From Corynebacterium liangguodongii (GTDB lineage: Bacteria; Actinomycetota; Actinomycetes; Mycobacteriales; Mycobacteriaceae), in the NCBI RefSeq assembly GCF_003070865.1, contig NZ_CP026948.1, positions 186,001 through 250,000 of the forward strand: a stretch of 64,000 nucleotides of DNA, in the 5' to 3' direction. Under the pieces are notes generated by a model that was not told the origin of the DNA, made no database searches, and worked only from the letters and a program-made list of their open reading frames with translations. Position 1 is the stretch's first letter. Every line of letters starts with the position of its first letter. Below are positions 16,803 through 27,598 of the stretch, piece by piece. A program made the position numbers and the translations under genes.

Positions 16803-17707
16803 CTGCGCGCGGCGAAAGCGGCGACGACATCGACGAAGGCCGCCGGGTCTTCCACGTGCGGCAGGTTTTTGGCCGTGGGGATGGAAACCTGGGCGTAGCT
16901 CGAGGTGGTCCGGGCGCGCTGGGAGGCGTCGATCCGCGCCCACATGCTCTGCTCGGGGCGGATGGCCAGGACCGGCGCGGTGATCTTAGCCCCGCGCGGG
17001 CTTGGGGCGTCGGTGAGGAGGCGAGAGTTTACGACGCTGTGGCTAAAGGCGTTATCGATCGAGGCTGCGGTGCAGCGCAGCTCGAGGGTGCGGGAGAAGC
17101 ACTCACTGCGTTGGAAGGGCGGGGCCGTGTTCGCGCGGAGGTCGCGGCGGTAGGCGCGCCGACGAGCCGCTTCGAAGGGCTCGAGGACGGCCGGGGGCAG
17201 GTGGCTCACGGCGATGCGCCCAATTGTCGGGCCACACTCCCAGGGGCGCGCCAGCGCGGCGGCCCGCAGCTCCGCCGGGTGGGCCGCGGAGACGGTGACG
17301 ATCTTGGACACCACCTCGGGGTAGGTCTCGGCGGCAACCCAGGCGACGGCACCGCCCGTGTCTGCGCCGAGGACGGTGGCGTCTTTGTGCCCCAGCGCCG
17401 CGACCGCGCCCTTGACGTCGCCCACCGCGACGAGCATGTCGTTGCCGGGCCGCGGCCGGGGCTTATCCGACATGCCGTAGCCGCGCATGTCGATGGCCGC
17501 GACGTGGAAACCTCGGGCCGCTAGGGGCGCGATGACGTCGCGGAAGTCGAACCACCCCCCGAACGTGCCGTGGAGCAGCATGATCAGGGGGTCGCTGGGG
17601 GCGCCCGCGCTCACGGCGTGGAGGCGAATCCCGCGGGTATGGAGGTGGTGGTGAGCGAAATCGCCCCCGAGTTCGACAACGCTTGGGGAAAGCCGCGTGC
17701 TGGCCAC
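16799..17707 (-). CDS. Alpha/beta hydrolase, epoxide hydrolase-like (EphE type)
   Basis: 302-aa soluble alpha/beta hydrolase. HGTFGGWFDFRDVIAPL near 45 is the oxyanion region and DMRGYGMSDKP follows near 73. The nucleophile elbow GADTGGAVAW near 114 uses Asp rather than Ser, which places it with epoxide hydrolases or dehalogenases. The acid/base histidine is in NLPHVEDPAAF near 286. Mycobacteria have ephE at this site next to marP. The natural substrate is unknown. It is convergent with the MarP-like gene and 17 nt downstream of the holin-like gene. Confidence 0.87.
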   Translation of the reverse strand: MASTRLSPSVVELGGDFAHHHLHTRGIRLHAVSAGAPSDPLIMLLHGTFGGWFDFRDVIAPLAARGFHVAAIDMRGYGMSDKPRPRPGNDMLVAVGDVKGAVAALGHKDATVLGADTGGAVAWVAAETYPEVVSKIVTVSAAHPAELRAAALARPWECGPTIGRIAVSHLPPAVLEPFEAARRRAYRRDLRANTAPPFQRSECFSRTLELRCTAASIDNAFSHSVVNSRLLTDAPSPRGAKITAPVLAIRPEQSMWARIDASQRARTTSSYAQVSIPTAKNLPHVEDPAAFVDVVAAFAARS

Positions 17708-17724
17708 CGGGGGGGAGGGGGCGC

Positions 17725-18285
17725 CTAGTTCGTCTTCACAGCCGTAGAGCCGCTGCGCGGGGTGCCCGTCGGGGCGGGGGTGCCGGTGTAGTGGGCGCTG
17801 TTATCCTGCGCAAGGTTCTTCTGCGCCTGCCCCGGCACGAGGTTTTTCAGCTCGCCGACCGACTCGATGGTGCGCTCCGGTGCCTTGATGGCGCGGATTT
17901 TGCGGAAGCCAACGAACGCCAGGGCGCCGGCGACGGCGATCATCACCGCGAACACAATGAGGAAAGCCGCCCACCACGGCATCCACAGGTGGAGCAGCGC
18001 GGCGAGGAAGAAGAAGAAAAAGAAGCTAGAGTACAGCGCGATGACGCCTGCTGCGGCGAAGAGCCCGCCCCCGAGCGCGCCCTTCTTCACTTCCCCCAGC
18101 ACCTCAGTCTTCGCCAGCTCGACCTCGTTGCGTACGAGGCGGGAGACCTGCTCAGTCGCGTTCGATACGAGGGATCCAATCGAGTCCTGCCCCGGCTGGG
18201 TGACGTCCGTATCGCGCAGCGGGATGGAGTCGACCTTGGCGGAAATCGCGGTCGAACCGTTTGTGTAGAGACCCTTGTTGCTCAC
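17725..18285 (-). CDS. Phage holin-family/DUF1469 membrane protein
   Basis: 186-aa protein if read from GTG 18285, which has GAGGAAGG about 13 nt upstream; an in-frame GTG at 18327 gives 200 aa. The hydrophilic N-terminus is followed by an amphipathic helix (SNATEQVSRLVRNEVELAKTEVLGEVKKG). Two long membrane helices follow, one with an unusual run of eight phenylalanines (SSFFFFFFLAA region; on the plus strand an A/G-rich tract near 18006-18024). The tail is Thr/Pro-rich. This matches the Actinobacteria-wide Rv3669/Holin_X family found beside marP and ephE. Role unknown. Confidence 0.85.
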   Translation of the reverse strand: MSNKGLYTNGSTAISAKVDSIPLRDTDVTQPGQDSIGSLVSNATEQVSRLVRNEVELAKTEVLGEVKKGALGGGLFAAAGVIALYSSFFFFFFLAALLHLWMPWWAAFLIVFAVMIAVAGALAFVGFRKIRAIKAPERTIESVGELKNLVPGQAQKNLAQDNSAHYTGTPAPTGTPRSGSTAVKTN

Positions 18286-18381
18286 GTGTTTCTTCCAACC
18301 TTCCTCGGTGGCTCCTGCCAAGTTCACTTAACACGACCACAATAGCCTTTTTATGGAACGGTCTCTATCCTAGAGGATCGC

Positions 18382-19203
18382 CTATGCGCTGCGCCCGTCC
18401 CGCTTGAACCGCTGCGCGGCCCACACGCCCGCGCCGAGCAGCGCGGTGACCCCGGCGAGCACGCCCGCCCCGATGCCGACCTCGCGGGCGTTGGGCATCT
18501 GGATCAGCGGCTCGGGGTTTTTGAATGTGCGGACCTCCCAGCCCTTCTCCATGGCGTATTTCCGCAGTGCGCGATCCGGGTTGACGGCGATCGGGTGGCC
18601 GACCATTTCGAGCATCGGGATGTCCGTGGCGGAATCGGAATACCCGTACGATGCGGCGAGATCGTAGCCGTGCGTGGCGGCGAATTGCGCCACGGCTTCC
18701 GCCTTGGCCTCCCCCTTGAGGTAGCGCGTGATCGTGCCGGTGAGCCTGCCCTCGACGACCTCGAGTTCGGTGGCGACGATGAGGTCGACGCCGAGCTCTC
18801 GGGCGATCGGCTCGACGAGGATCGCGGGGGAGGCGGAGATAATGATGATGTCGCGCCCGGCCGCCCTGTGCGAGGCGATGAGCTCTCGCGCCTCGGAGTA
18901 GATCGCGGGGGTGACCACGCTGTGCATCGTCGTGGTCGTGATGTGGTTGATGTCGCGGACCGACCAACCTGCGGTCATCTGCGCGAGGAGGTCACGGGTG
19001 GAATCCATCTGCTCGCTGGTGTGCCCAGTGAGCATGTACGAGGCCTTTGTCCAGTAGATCTCGAGGGCTTCCTGGCGGGTGATGAGGCCGTTGTTGAGGA
19101 ATTCCTTGCCAAACGCGAAGGCTGACGACGTCGCGATGATCGTCTTGTCCAGGTCGAAGAAGGCTGCGCTCGCCGTGGCCTGATCCGCTGTCATGGGTGC
19201 CAT
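18382..19203 (-). CDS. HAD-IB family phosphatase (SerB-like), membrane-tailed
   Basis: 273-aa haloacid dehalogenase-type hydrolase. Motif I is FFDLDKTII near 15-23, motif II ISASPA near 120, the conserved Lys lies in YLKGEAKAE near 161, and motif III is GYSDSATDIPML near 188. A hydrophobic C-terminal helix (GIGAGVLAGVTALLGAGVWAA) could anchor it to the membrane. Relatives include phosphoserine phosphatases and lipid phosphatases; the anchor and the position before the Tad genes (Rv3661 site) argue against housekeeping SerB. Divergent from the Tad locus. Confidence 0.88.
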   Translation of the reverse strand: MAPMTADQATASAAFFDLDKTIIATSSAFAFGKEFLNNGLITRQEALEIYWTKASYMLTGHTSEQMDSTRDLLAQMTAGWSVRDINHITTTTMHSVVTPAIYSEARELIASHRAAGRDIIIISASPAILVEPIARELGVDLIVATELEVVEGRLTGTITRYLKGEAKAEAVAQFAATHGYDLAASYGYSDSATDIPMLEMVGHPIAVNPDRALRKYAMEKGWEVRTFKNPEPLIQMPNAREVGIGAGVLAGVTALLGAGVWAAQRFKRDGRSA

Positions 19204-19584
19204 TGTAGGCCACTGCGGGCCACCGCTTGGTTGCCTTCTGTGGCTGGTGTGGCCTTAAGGGGTGTGCGGGTGCCTTCACGTGGCTGACGAGGGGTTTCGA
19301 AGAAAAATGCGAAAAAGGGGCGTGGCCGTCTTGCATTCGCGTCGCCGCGTGTGAAATAATCGTTCACGCATGGCCCCCATTAAGTGTGTGGCCTGCCCCG
19401 GCCCACCCCCCCGAGGCCGGGTTACCGACGGCCCGCGCACACCCCCCCCGAGGCGCGGGCCGTTCCTTATTTCTCCACAGGAAACCCCCGCGTGGATGGT
19501 GAAGCGTCACCACACCGCGGAGTTATCCACAGGTTCTGGCGGCGGGCCTTGAGCGAGCGGCGCCTCCGCGCGAGAGTCGTGGGC
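19204..19584 (+). promoter_or_regulatory. Leader region of the Tad operon with a Pro-rich leader ORF and twin hairpins
   Basis: About 380 bases between divergent genes. TGTGAAATAAT followed by TTCAC lies at 19349-19366 and resembles an extended -10 with a CRP-like inverted repeat. ATG 19370 follows directly and opens a 60-codon frame (to 19552) containing PGPPPRG and TPPPRRGP. Both polyproline codon runs lie in C-tract loops of GC hairpins: CCCGGCC (19397-19403)/GGCCGGG (19415-19421) and CGGCCCGCGC (19429-19438)/GCGCGGGCCG (19453-19462), the latter followed by TTCCTTATTT. A perfect DnaA-box word TTATCCACA occurs at 19523-19531. Translation-coupled attenuation is possible but unproven. Confidence 0.4.
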
Positions 19585-20625
19585 ATGAGAGCACACACCG
19601 CGGCGAGCCAGCCGCCGATCCTCGTCGCGATCTCGGACGCCGCGCTGCACACCGAGGCGGTCCACCTCGCCGCGGCGACCGGCCGCCAGGTTATCGACGC
19701 CGCCGCCGAGGCACATCCCGCAGCGCTGGCGCGGCACGCCGATACCGCTTACGCCATTCTTATCGACGCCGCATCGAGCGCCCCCCGGCGCCCCCGCCCA
19801 GGGGTGTTCCTCGTTGCCGGTAGCGTCGAGACGATCGATGCTGAGCTTGCGGTGTGCCCGCAGGCGCAGGAGGGGTTCGTGCTGCCGGAGCAAGCAGCCG
19901 GCCTCTTGCGCGCGCTCGGTTCCCTGGCGCAGCCCCCGCAGGTAGGGAGGGTGCTCTCCGTCGTTGGCACCGCCGGTGGTGCCGGGGCGTCCACGCTCGG
20001 GGCGTGCCTGTGCCGGTCCGCCGCGGCGGACCGGGAGCCTGCCCTAGTGGACGCCCACCGCTACTCCGGGGGCATCGATCTCCTACTCGGCATCGAGGCG
20101 GCGGTCGGGGCCCGCTGGGGCGAGATCGTGATCGGCGAGGGCACGATCGAGCGGGCGGGGCTGCGCCACGCGCTTCCGTCGACCCCCGACCGGATCGCGG
20201 TGCTCACAAGCTCGCGCACGACAATCAACGACCCGTTCGTGCTCGACGCGGGGATGCTGGAGCGGGCGGCCGAGGCGCTCGGCGCGGACGGCTTAACCGT
20301 CGTCGACTGTCCGGTGAGCCTGGTCCCGCAGCGCAGCGATGTCGCCGTGCTCGTGGTGCCGGCCGAGGTGAGGGCGGCGGCGAGCGCCGCGCGCATCGCC
20401 TCCGAGCTGGCAGCAAAGAGCCTCGACGTCGCCCTCGTGGTGCGCAGGCGCGCCTGGTCCGGCCTGAGCACCGCTGAGGTGGAACGTGTGGCCAAAGAGC
20501 CGGTCGTCGCCGAGCTTCCTGAAATCGCCGGGCTCACTCGCCAGGTCGAGACAGCGGGTCTGCCCATACGCTTGCCGCGTCCGTTGGCGCGCGCCGCGGA
20601 GGCCGTCCTCGCGGAGGTGGGATGA
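19585..20625 (+). CDS. CpaE/Ssd-like P-loop protein of the Tad cluster
   Basis: 346-aa protein, start ATG 19585. The N-terminal half is a receiver-like or localisation domain (ILVAISDAALHTEAVHLAAATGRQVIDA). A MinD/ParA-type ATPase fold begins near residue 130 with VVGTAGGAGASTLGACLCR, a degenerate Walker A (GGAGAST rather than GGvGKTt) that lacks the signature lysine pattern. It corresponds to the septum-site/CpaE protein that recruits the pilus ATPase (Rv3660c position). The gene overlaps tadA by 4 nt and heads the operon. Confidence 0.87.
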   Translation: MRAHTAASQPPILVAISDAALHTEAVHLAAATGRQVIDAAAEAHPAALARHADTAYAILIDAASSAPRRPRPGVFLVAGSVETIDAELAVCPQAQEGFVLPEQAAGLLRALGSLAQPPQVGRVLSVVGTAGGAGASTLGACLCRSAAADREPALVDAHRYSGGIDLLLGIEAAVGARWGEIVIGEGTIERAGLRHALPSTPDRIAVLTSSRTTINDPFVLDAGMLERAAEALGADGLTVVDCPVSLVPQRSDVAVLVVPAEVRAAASAARIASELAAKSLDVALVVRRRAWSGLSTAEVERVAKEPVVAELPEIAGLTRQVETAGLPIRLPRPLARAAEAVLAEVG

Positions 20626-21767
20626 TGGTGGCCCGCGTTGCCGCGCGAGAGGACATTGTGGCGAAGGTCAAGCGGCGCCTCGCCGACGAGCCCGGGGCGG
20701 ACCCGGCCCGGCTCTCCGCGCTCATCCGGGAGGAAGCCGTCGTGCTCAGCGATGTCGATGTGCTCGAGATTATGCGCGCGCTGCGGGATGAGACGACCGG
20801 TGCCGGGCCGCTCGAACCTCTGCTGGCCAGCCCACTGGTTAGCGACATCTGCGTCAACGGGCCGGGCGCCGTCTTCGTGGATCGGGGAGGCGGGCTCGAA
20901 CGCACGGAGATCACCTTCGCCGCAGACGCGGACGTGCGACGCCTCGCGGCGCGGCTCGCGGCCGGCTGCGGTCGCCGCCTCGACGATGCGCAGCCGTTTT
21001 GCGACGGCCACCTCACCCGCGACGATGGCACGCTCGTGCGCTTCCACGCGGTGATCGCCCCGGTGGCGCAGGCGGGGACGTGCATCTCCCTGCGGGTGCT
21101 GCGCCGCACCGCGGCGACCTTGAGTCAGCTGCACAACTCCGGTGCGATGGACGCTGAGCGCCTCGCCGCGCTCGCCGGCGTGGTGCGCCGCCGCCGCGCG
21201 TTCGTCGTCATCGGCGGGACGGGCGCGGGCAAGACCACGTTGCTCTCGGCGATGCTCGCCGAGGTCGACCCCGCCGAGCGCATCGTCGTCATCGAGGACA
21301 CGCTCGAGCTTGCGCCCGCACACCCGCACGTTGTCAACCTCACCTCCCGCGCCGCCAACGCTGAGGGTGCGGGGCGGATCGAGCTGAGCGACCTTTTACG
21401 CCAGGCGCTGCGGATGAGGCCGGACCGCATCGTCGTCGGGGAGATCCGCGGCGCCGAGGTCGTGGACCTGCTCTCAGCGCTCAACACCGGCCACGACGGC
21501 GGGGCTGGGACACTGCATGCCAACTCGATCGAGGAGGTCCCCGCCCGGCTCGAGGCGCTCGCGGCGCTGGGCGGGCTCGATCGCGCCTCCCTCCGCTCCC
21601 AGCTTGCGGCCGCGCTCGACGTCATTGTCGTGATGAAGCGGCACCGCGATGGGGCGCGGAGGCTAGACCAGCTCGGCGTCGTGGAGCCGGACCCGCTGCG
21701 GGTCAGGGTCGTCTGGGATGCTCGCCGCGGTGAGCTCGACGGCTACCGGGAGGCGTTCGGGTCATGA
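20622..21767 (+). CDS. tadA: TadA-type secretion ATPase
   Basis: 381-aa GspE/CpaF family ATPase powering Flp pilus assembly. The N-terminal domain contains EPLLASPLVSDICVNGPGAVFVDR near 66. The P-loop is IGGTGAGKTTLLSAM near 196-210, an Asp box VVIEDTLEL is near 224, Walker B is RPDRIVVGEIRGAEVVDLL near 266 and a His box TGHDGGAGTLHANS near 290. Cytosolic hexamer at the inner membrane. Overlaps both neighbours by 4 nt (ssd-like gene before, tadB after), as expected for translational coupling. Confidence 0.94.
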   Translation: MMVARVAAREDIVAKVKRRLADEPGADPARLSALIREEAVVLSDVDVLEIMRALRDETTGAGPLEPLLASPLVSDICVNGPGAVFVDRGGGLERTEITFAADADVRRLAARLAAGCGRRLDDAQPFCDGHLTRDDGTLVRFHAVIAPVAQAGTCISLRVLRRTAATLSQLHNSGAMDAERLAALAGVVRRRRAFVVIGGTGAGKTTLLSAMLAEVDPAERIVVIEDTLELAPAHPHVVNLTSRAANAEGAGRIELSDLLRQALRMRPDRIVVGEIRGAEVVDLLSALNTGHDGGAGTLHANSIEEVPARLEALAALGGLDRASLRSQLAAALDVIVVMKRHRDGARRLDQLGVVEPDPLRVRVVWDARRGELDGYREAFGS

Positions 21768-22552
21768 CCGCCTCTGCCATGGCAACAGCCTTAGCCTTAG
21801 CGGCCCTCCTCCTCGCCCCGGCTGCCCCCGCCGCCCGCATCGGGGCGATACCGCGCGCCCGCGCAATCCACCCGGGCATCGTTATGGCGGCCGTGTGCGT
21901 GGTGGCGCTCGCCGCTGTGGCCGCCGAGCGGCTTTCCGTCGTCGTGGCCGGCGGGGTGGGCGTGGCCACGGTGTGGCGCGCGGGCGAGACCTACCGGGAG
22001 GAGAAGCAGCGGGCGCGTAACCAGGACATCGTCGCCGGGTTTCTCGGCCACGTTGTCACCAACCTGCGGGCAGGAAACGCGCTGGCAGCCTCGTGCGAGC
22101 ACGCGGCCCGCTTCGTCCCCGAGGGGTGCCCCCCACCGCTGGCGGCGGATCTACGGCAGCTCGTTGCCGCCGCCCGCACGGCGACCGCGCCGCGCGAGCT
22201 GTGCACCAACGCCGCCACGCCGGAGGTCTCTGAGGTCGCTGCCCTGTGGTCCCTCTCGGCGTCGCGGGGCTTGCCGGTCGCGGACCTGCTCTCCCGCGCC
22301 CGGGACCGCATCGATGCCGCCGCGCGGCACCGCGCCGCGACTCGTGCGGCGCTGACTGGGCCGAAGACAACGGCCGTGGTCTTATCCATCCTTCCCCTCG
22401 CCGGGGTGGCCATGGGCACCGCCATGGGAGCGCACCCCCTGGGCTTCCTCTTCGGCGGCGGGCTCGGCGGCGCGCTGCTCGTGCTGGGCACAGTGCTGGT
22501 GAGCGCGGGGTTCCTCTCCTGCCAGTACATCATTGCGGGGGCGGCGCGATGA
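21764..22552 (+). CDS. tadB: TadB-like pilus assembly membrane protein
   Basis: 262-aa integral membrane protein of the type II secretion F family. Hydrophobic segments lie near residues 5-20, 40-65, and 205-255. The cytoplasmic loop between them carries the family pattern (DIVAGFLGHVVTNLRAGNALAASCEHAARF). It forms the inner-membrane platform with TadC. Overlaps tadA and tadC by 4 nt. Confidence 0.88.
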   Translation: MTASAMATALALAALLLAPAAPAARIGAIPRARAIHPGIVMAAVCVVALAAVAAERLSVVVAGGVGVATVWRAGETYREEKQRARNQDIVAGFLGHVVTNLRAGNALAASCEHAARFVPEGCPPPLAADLRQLVAAARTATAPRELCTNAATPEVSEVAALWSLSASRGLPVADLLSRARDRIDAAARHRAATRAALTGPKTTAVVLSILPLAGVAMGTAMGAHPLGFLFGGGLGGALLVLGTVLVSAGFLSCQYIIAGAAR

Positions 22553-23133
22553 TCGCCCCGGCGCTGATCTTGGCCGCGGCGGCGCTCCTCGCCACCGGGG
22601 TCTCACCCGCGGCTCGACTGGTGGCCGCGAGCGAGCCGAAAATCCCCCGCGCGGGGCCCCGATCGTGGCAGCAGGCTCGCGTAGAGGTTGACGTCCACCG
22701 CCTTGCCTCCGATATCTCTCTGTTCGCGGCGTGCTTCCGGGCGGGACTCTCCGTCCCCGCGTCCGCGGAGTCGGTGGCGGATTCCTACGGGGCGACTCCC
22801 GAGGCGGACCTCGCCCGCATGTGGCGCAGGGCCGCCGCGTTGGGCGCGCTCGGCGTCGAGCCGGAGAAGGCTTGGGCCGACTTCCACGACGTTCCGGGCG
22901 GCGCGGACCTGGCGAGCTTGGTTGCGTTGTCGAACGCGTCTGGCGCGGCGATAGCCGCGGGGTGTGAACGCATCGCGCGGGGGCTCACAGAGGCCGCCGG
23001 AGACGCCGCCACCGCCAAGGCGGAGCGCGCCGGGGTGCTCATCAGCATCCCGCTGACCGCCTTTTTCCTACCAGCATTTTTCGTACTCGGACTCATCCCC
23101 ACGGCAATCAGCCTGGGGTCCACACTGACCTAG
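22549..23133 (+). CDS. tadC: TadC-like pilus assembly membrane protein
   Basis: 194-aa partner of TadB, starting at ATG 22549, where its ATG overlaps the tadB stop codon. A hydrophobic N-terminus is followed by a GspF-type loop (ASDISLFAACFRAGLSVPASAESVADSYG) and a C-terminal hydrophobic pair (ISIPLTAFFLPAFFVLGLIP). Shorter than proteobacterial TadC but normal for the actinobacterial version (Rv3657c type). GAAGGAG precedes the next gene, the pilin-like ORF. Confidence 0.87.
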   Translation: MIAPALILAAAALLATGVSPAARLVAASEPKIPRAGPRSWQQARVEVDVHRLASDISLFAACFRAGLSVPASAESVADSYGATPEADLARMWRRAAALGALGVEPEKAWADFHDVPGGADLASLVALSNASGAAIAAGCERIARGLTEAAGDAATAKAERAGVLISIPLTAFFLPAFFVLGLIPTAISLGSTLT

Positions 23134-23150
23134 AAGGAGCACTGTATCCC

Positions 23151-23354
23151 ATGAATCGACTCTCAAACGTGCTGTATGCCCACCTGCACGCGAAACTCTC
23201 CAACGACCGGGGCATGTCCACCATCGAATACGCCTTCGGTAGCCTCGCGGCCGCCGCGCTCGCCGGGGTGCTCTACATGGTGGTCAACGGCAACGGCGTC
23301 ACCAGCGCGATCGAACGAGTGATCACCGACGCGCTGTCAAACACCCCGGGCTAG
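23151..23354 (+). CDS. Flp-type pilin-like protein (DUF4244)
   Basis: 67-aa small protein preceded by AAGGAG. A basic N-terminal leader ends in DRGMSTIEYAFGSLAAAALAGVLYMVV near residues 20-46: a Gly followed by MSTIEYA is the classical class III prepilin peptidase site with the conserved Glu at +5, then the hydrophobic pilin helix. It is the probable structural pilin or pseudopilin of the Tad machine. A dedicated prepilin peptidase gene is not visible in this window. Confidence 0.9.
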   Translation: MNRLSNVLYAHLHAKLSNDRGMSTIEYAFGSLAAAALAGVLYMVVNGNGVTSAIERVITDALSNTPG

Positions 23355-23363
23355 GGGCGGGGC

Positions 23364-23657
23364 ATGCTTGGCGACGACACCGGCTCCGTCACCGTCGAAG
23401 CCGCGATAGCCCTCTCCGTGCTCGTCACGGTCGCGGCGGCGATCGTGGCCGGGATCGCGACCATGGCTGCATACATTGCGGCCGTGGACATCGCGGGCGC
23501 CGCGGCGCGCTCGCACGCCATCGGCGTGGACTACACAGCCCCGCGCGGCGTGGTCACCGTCGCCGAGGACGGCGGGGTGGTGCGCGTCACCGCGGTGGTG
23601 GACGCGCCTGTGGCGGCCATGACCGCCACGGCGAGCTACCCCGTGGAGTTCCGGTGA
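23364..23657 (+). CDS. TadE-like pseudopilin
   Basis: 97-aa protein with a short N-terminal part, then GSVTVEAAIALSVLVTVAAAIVAG, a TadE-type GxxxxE plus hydrophobic helix. The remainder is a small extracytoplasmic domain (YTAPRGVVTVAEDGGVVRVTAVV). Minor pilin or assembly factor in the Tad cluster (Rv3655c position). It overlaps the next gene by 4 nt. Confidence 0.85.
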   Translation: MLGDDTGSVTVEAAIALSVLVTVAAAIVAGIATMAAYIAAVDIAGAAARSHAIGVDYTAPRGVVTVAEDGGVVRVTAVVDAPVAAMTATASYPVEFR

Positions 23658-23979
23658 CGAGGCGGGAGGCCCTGCGCGGCGAGGGCGGCTACGCCACCGT
23701 GTTCTCCGCGGGGCTTATCGCCTCGCTCATGGGGCTTTTGGCGGTCGTCGTCACGCTGGGCGCGCACGTCGCGAACGCGCACCGCGCCCAGGTCGCCGCT
23801 GACCTCGCCGCGGTGGGTGCGGCGCAGGCCCTCTACGCGGGGGCCGAGCCGTGCCGCTGGGCGGAGGAGACCGCGCGCGCCAACGCCGCCCGGCTCGATG
23901 CGTGCGAGACGGTCGACGGAGACGTCGTCGTCACCGCGCGTATCGGTACCGTCGCGGCCCGCGCCCGTGCCGGGCCGCT

Positions 23980-23983
<4 letters not shown>
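23654..23983 (+). CDS. Rv3654c-family TadE-like/TadG-N protein
   Basis: 109-aa protein from GTG 23654. The N-terminus GEGGYATVFSAGLIASLMGLLAVVVTLGAHVANAHRAQVAADLAAVGAAQ is the TadG_N-like membrane segment and helix. Two cysteines (EPCRWAEE, LDACETVDG) could form a disulfide. It is the last gene of the pilus operon and its end overlaps the convergent helicase gene by 4 nt. This combination is catalogued as the helicase/secretion neighbourhood in Actinobacteria. Confidence 0.85.
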
Positions 23984-26316
<2,333 letters not shown>

Positions 26317-26432
26317 GATGGAAAAAATTATGCCACCGCCTCGACGCGGCCCGTCTTTCGTGGCACAATTGGGGTCGGTCGCAGATTCTGTGCGCGCCTA
26401 GCTAGGTGCTCGCGAGAGTTTTTGTACGCGGG

Positions 26433-26457
26433 CACCAGGTCCATTGTTGGCCTGGTG
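26433..26457 (+). promoter_or_regulatory. 5'-UTR hairpin upstream of cspA
   Basis: CACCAGG (26433-26439) pairs with CCTGGTG (26451-26457) around an 11-nt loop, 46 nt before the cspA start. Cold-shock genes often carry long structured leaders. A regulatory role here is inferred only from position. Confidence 0.35.
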
Positions 26458-26502
26458 GTTCCTCGACCGAGTTTCAACCACAATTCTTTGAAAGGCACAT
26501 CA

Positions 26503-26706
26503 ATGGCTACTGGCACTGTCAAATGGTTCAACGCTGAGAAGGGCTTCGGCTTCATCGCTCCCGAGGACGGCTCCGCCGACGTCTTCGTCCACTACTCCGA
26601 GATCCAGGGCAACGGCTTCCGCACCTTGGAAGAGAACCAGCAGGTTGAGTTCGAGATCGGCGATGGCGCCAAGGGCCCGCAGGCCCAGGCGGTTCGCCCC
26701 ATCTAA
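26503..26706 (+). CDS. cspA: Cold-shock domain protein CspA
   Basis: 67-aa single-domain cold-shock protein, full length, binding single-stranded RNA/DNA as a chaperone. Visible features are [20 protein letters not shown] with RNP1 (KGFGFI) near 13-18 and RNP2 VFVHYSEI near 27-34. The C-terminus [10 protein letters not shown] is typical. GAAAGG precedes the ATG. A hairpin lies in the leader and a strong terminator follows at 26722-26753. Confidence 0.97.
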   Translation: MATGTVKWFNAEKGFGFIAPEDGSADVFVHYSEIQGNGFRTLEENQQVEFEIGDGAKGPQAQAVRPI

Positions 26707-26721
26707 TCCCCTCGGCCTTCT

Positions 26722-26753
26722 AGCCCCCACGCAGCCGCGCGCGGGGGCTTTTG
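26722..26753 (+). terminator. Rho-independent terminator of cspA
   Basis: AGCCCCC (26722-26728) pairs with GGGGGCT (26743-26749), followed by TTTT. It lies 16 nt after the cspA stop. Confidence 0.85.
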
Positions 26754-26776
26754 TCGTTGTTCCTTAGAGTTCTTCC

Positions 26777-27403
26777 CTAGAGCTTCGATACGCCGCGGCG
26801 CACGTCGAGCCACTCGAAGAGCCTCGCCTGGGCGCGCTGCAGCGCGATGCCGACGAGGAAGCCGAGGGTCACGCCGACGATGAGGGCGAGGATTGGCCAG
26901 TCCGCAAAGAGCGACCCGCCGAGGTATCCCACCCCGACGCCGAGGCAGGCCCAGATGATGACGCCGGCGGTGTCCCACAGGAAGAACGACAGCCACGGGT
27001 ATTTCACCGAGCCCAACACGATCGTGGCCACCCAGCGGGCCCAGGGGATGAAGCGCGCGACGATGATGGTGACCCCGGCGCGCCGCTTCATGTTGCGCCT
27101 GACCCAGGTGATCGCCCCGCCGGCCTTGGAATCCGGATCGAGGCGGTTGACCACCTTGATTAGCCGGCTGCCGAGGAGGAAGCAGATGTTGTCGCCGATG
27201 ATCGCGCCGATGATCGCGGCGATGATCACGCCCCACACGTTGGGCACCCCGACCGAGGCGGAGAACGCGCCGGCGAGGTTGAGCACGGTCTCCGAGGGGA
27301 TGATGGGAGCGAGGGCGTCGCCGATGATGATGAGGGTGACCAGCGGGTAGAAGATGGGCATCTGCATGAGCTGTTCGAAAAAGCCGATCAGCGAGTCGAT
27401 CAC
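26777..27403 (-). CDS. DedA family membrane protein
   Basis: 208-aa SNARE-associated/DedA protein with several membrane helices and re-entrant loops. Family signatures include PIIPSETVLNLAGAFSA near 34-50, GAIIGDNICFLLGSRLI near 67-83, and the conserved basic stretch ARFIPWARWVATIVLGSVKYPWLSFFLWDTAG near 116-147. DedA proteins flip polyprenyl phosphate or phospholipids across the membrane; which lipid is handled here is unknown. It is convergent with cspA and divergent from topA. Confidence 0.92.
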   Translation of the reverse strand: MIDSLIGFFEQLMQMPIFYPLVTLIIIGDALAPIIPSETVLNLAGAFSASVGVPNVWGVIIAAIIGAIIGDNICFLLGSRLIKVVNRLDPDSKAGGAITWVRRNMKRRAGVTIIVARFIPWARWVATIVLGSVKYPWLSFFLWDTAGVIIWACLGVGVGYLGGSLFADWPILALIVGVTLGFLVGIALQRAQARLFEWLDVRRGVSKL

Positions 27404-27598
27404 CGCGCACCTCCTCTCTCTAGACTTTCTCCGCGTGGCGGAGCGATAGCGCTTGTCAAGATTCTAGTGCCGCCCGCGGGCCGGTGCCTGGGAGGTTGCA
27501 CCGAAGGTTGGGTTTCTCTGATACAACTAAGGGAGTTTTACTCCTGCACCCAGGGGTAAGGTGCGAATCCGAAAATCGTAAGAGAGGTGTCCCCCAGC

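Noticed and set aside
19523..19531. Perfect DnaA-box word TTATCCACA
   Set aside because: A single box with no cluster, no AT-rich unwinding element and no dnaA or dnaN nearby. It does not support an origin here.
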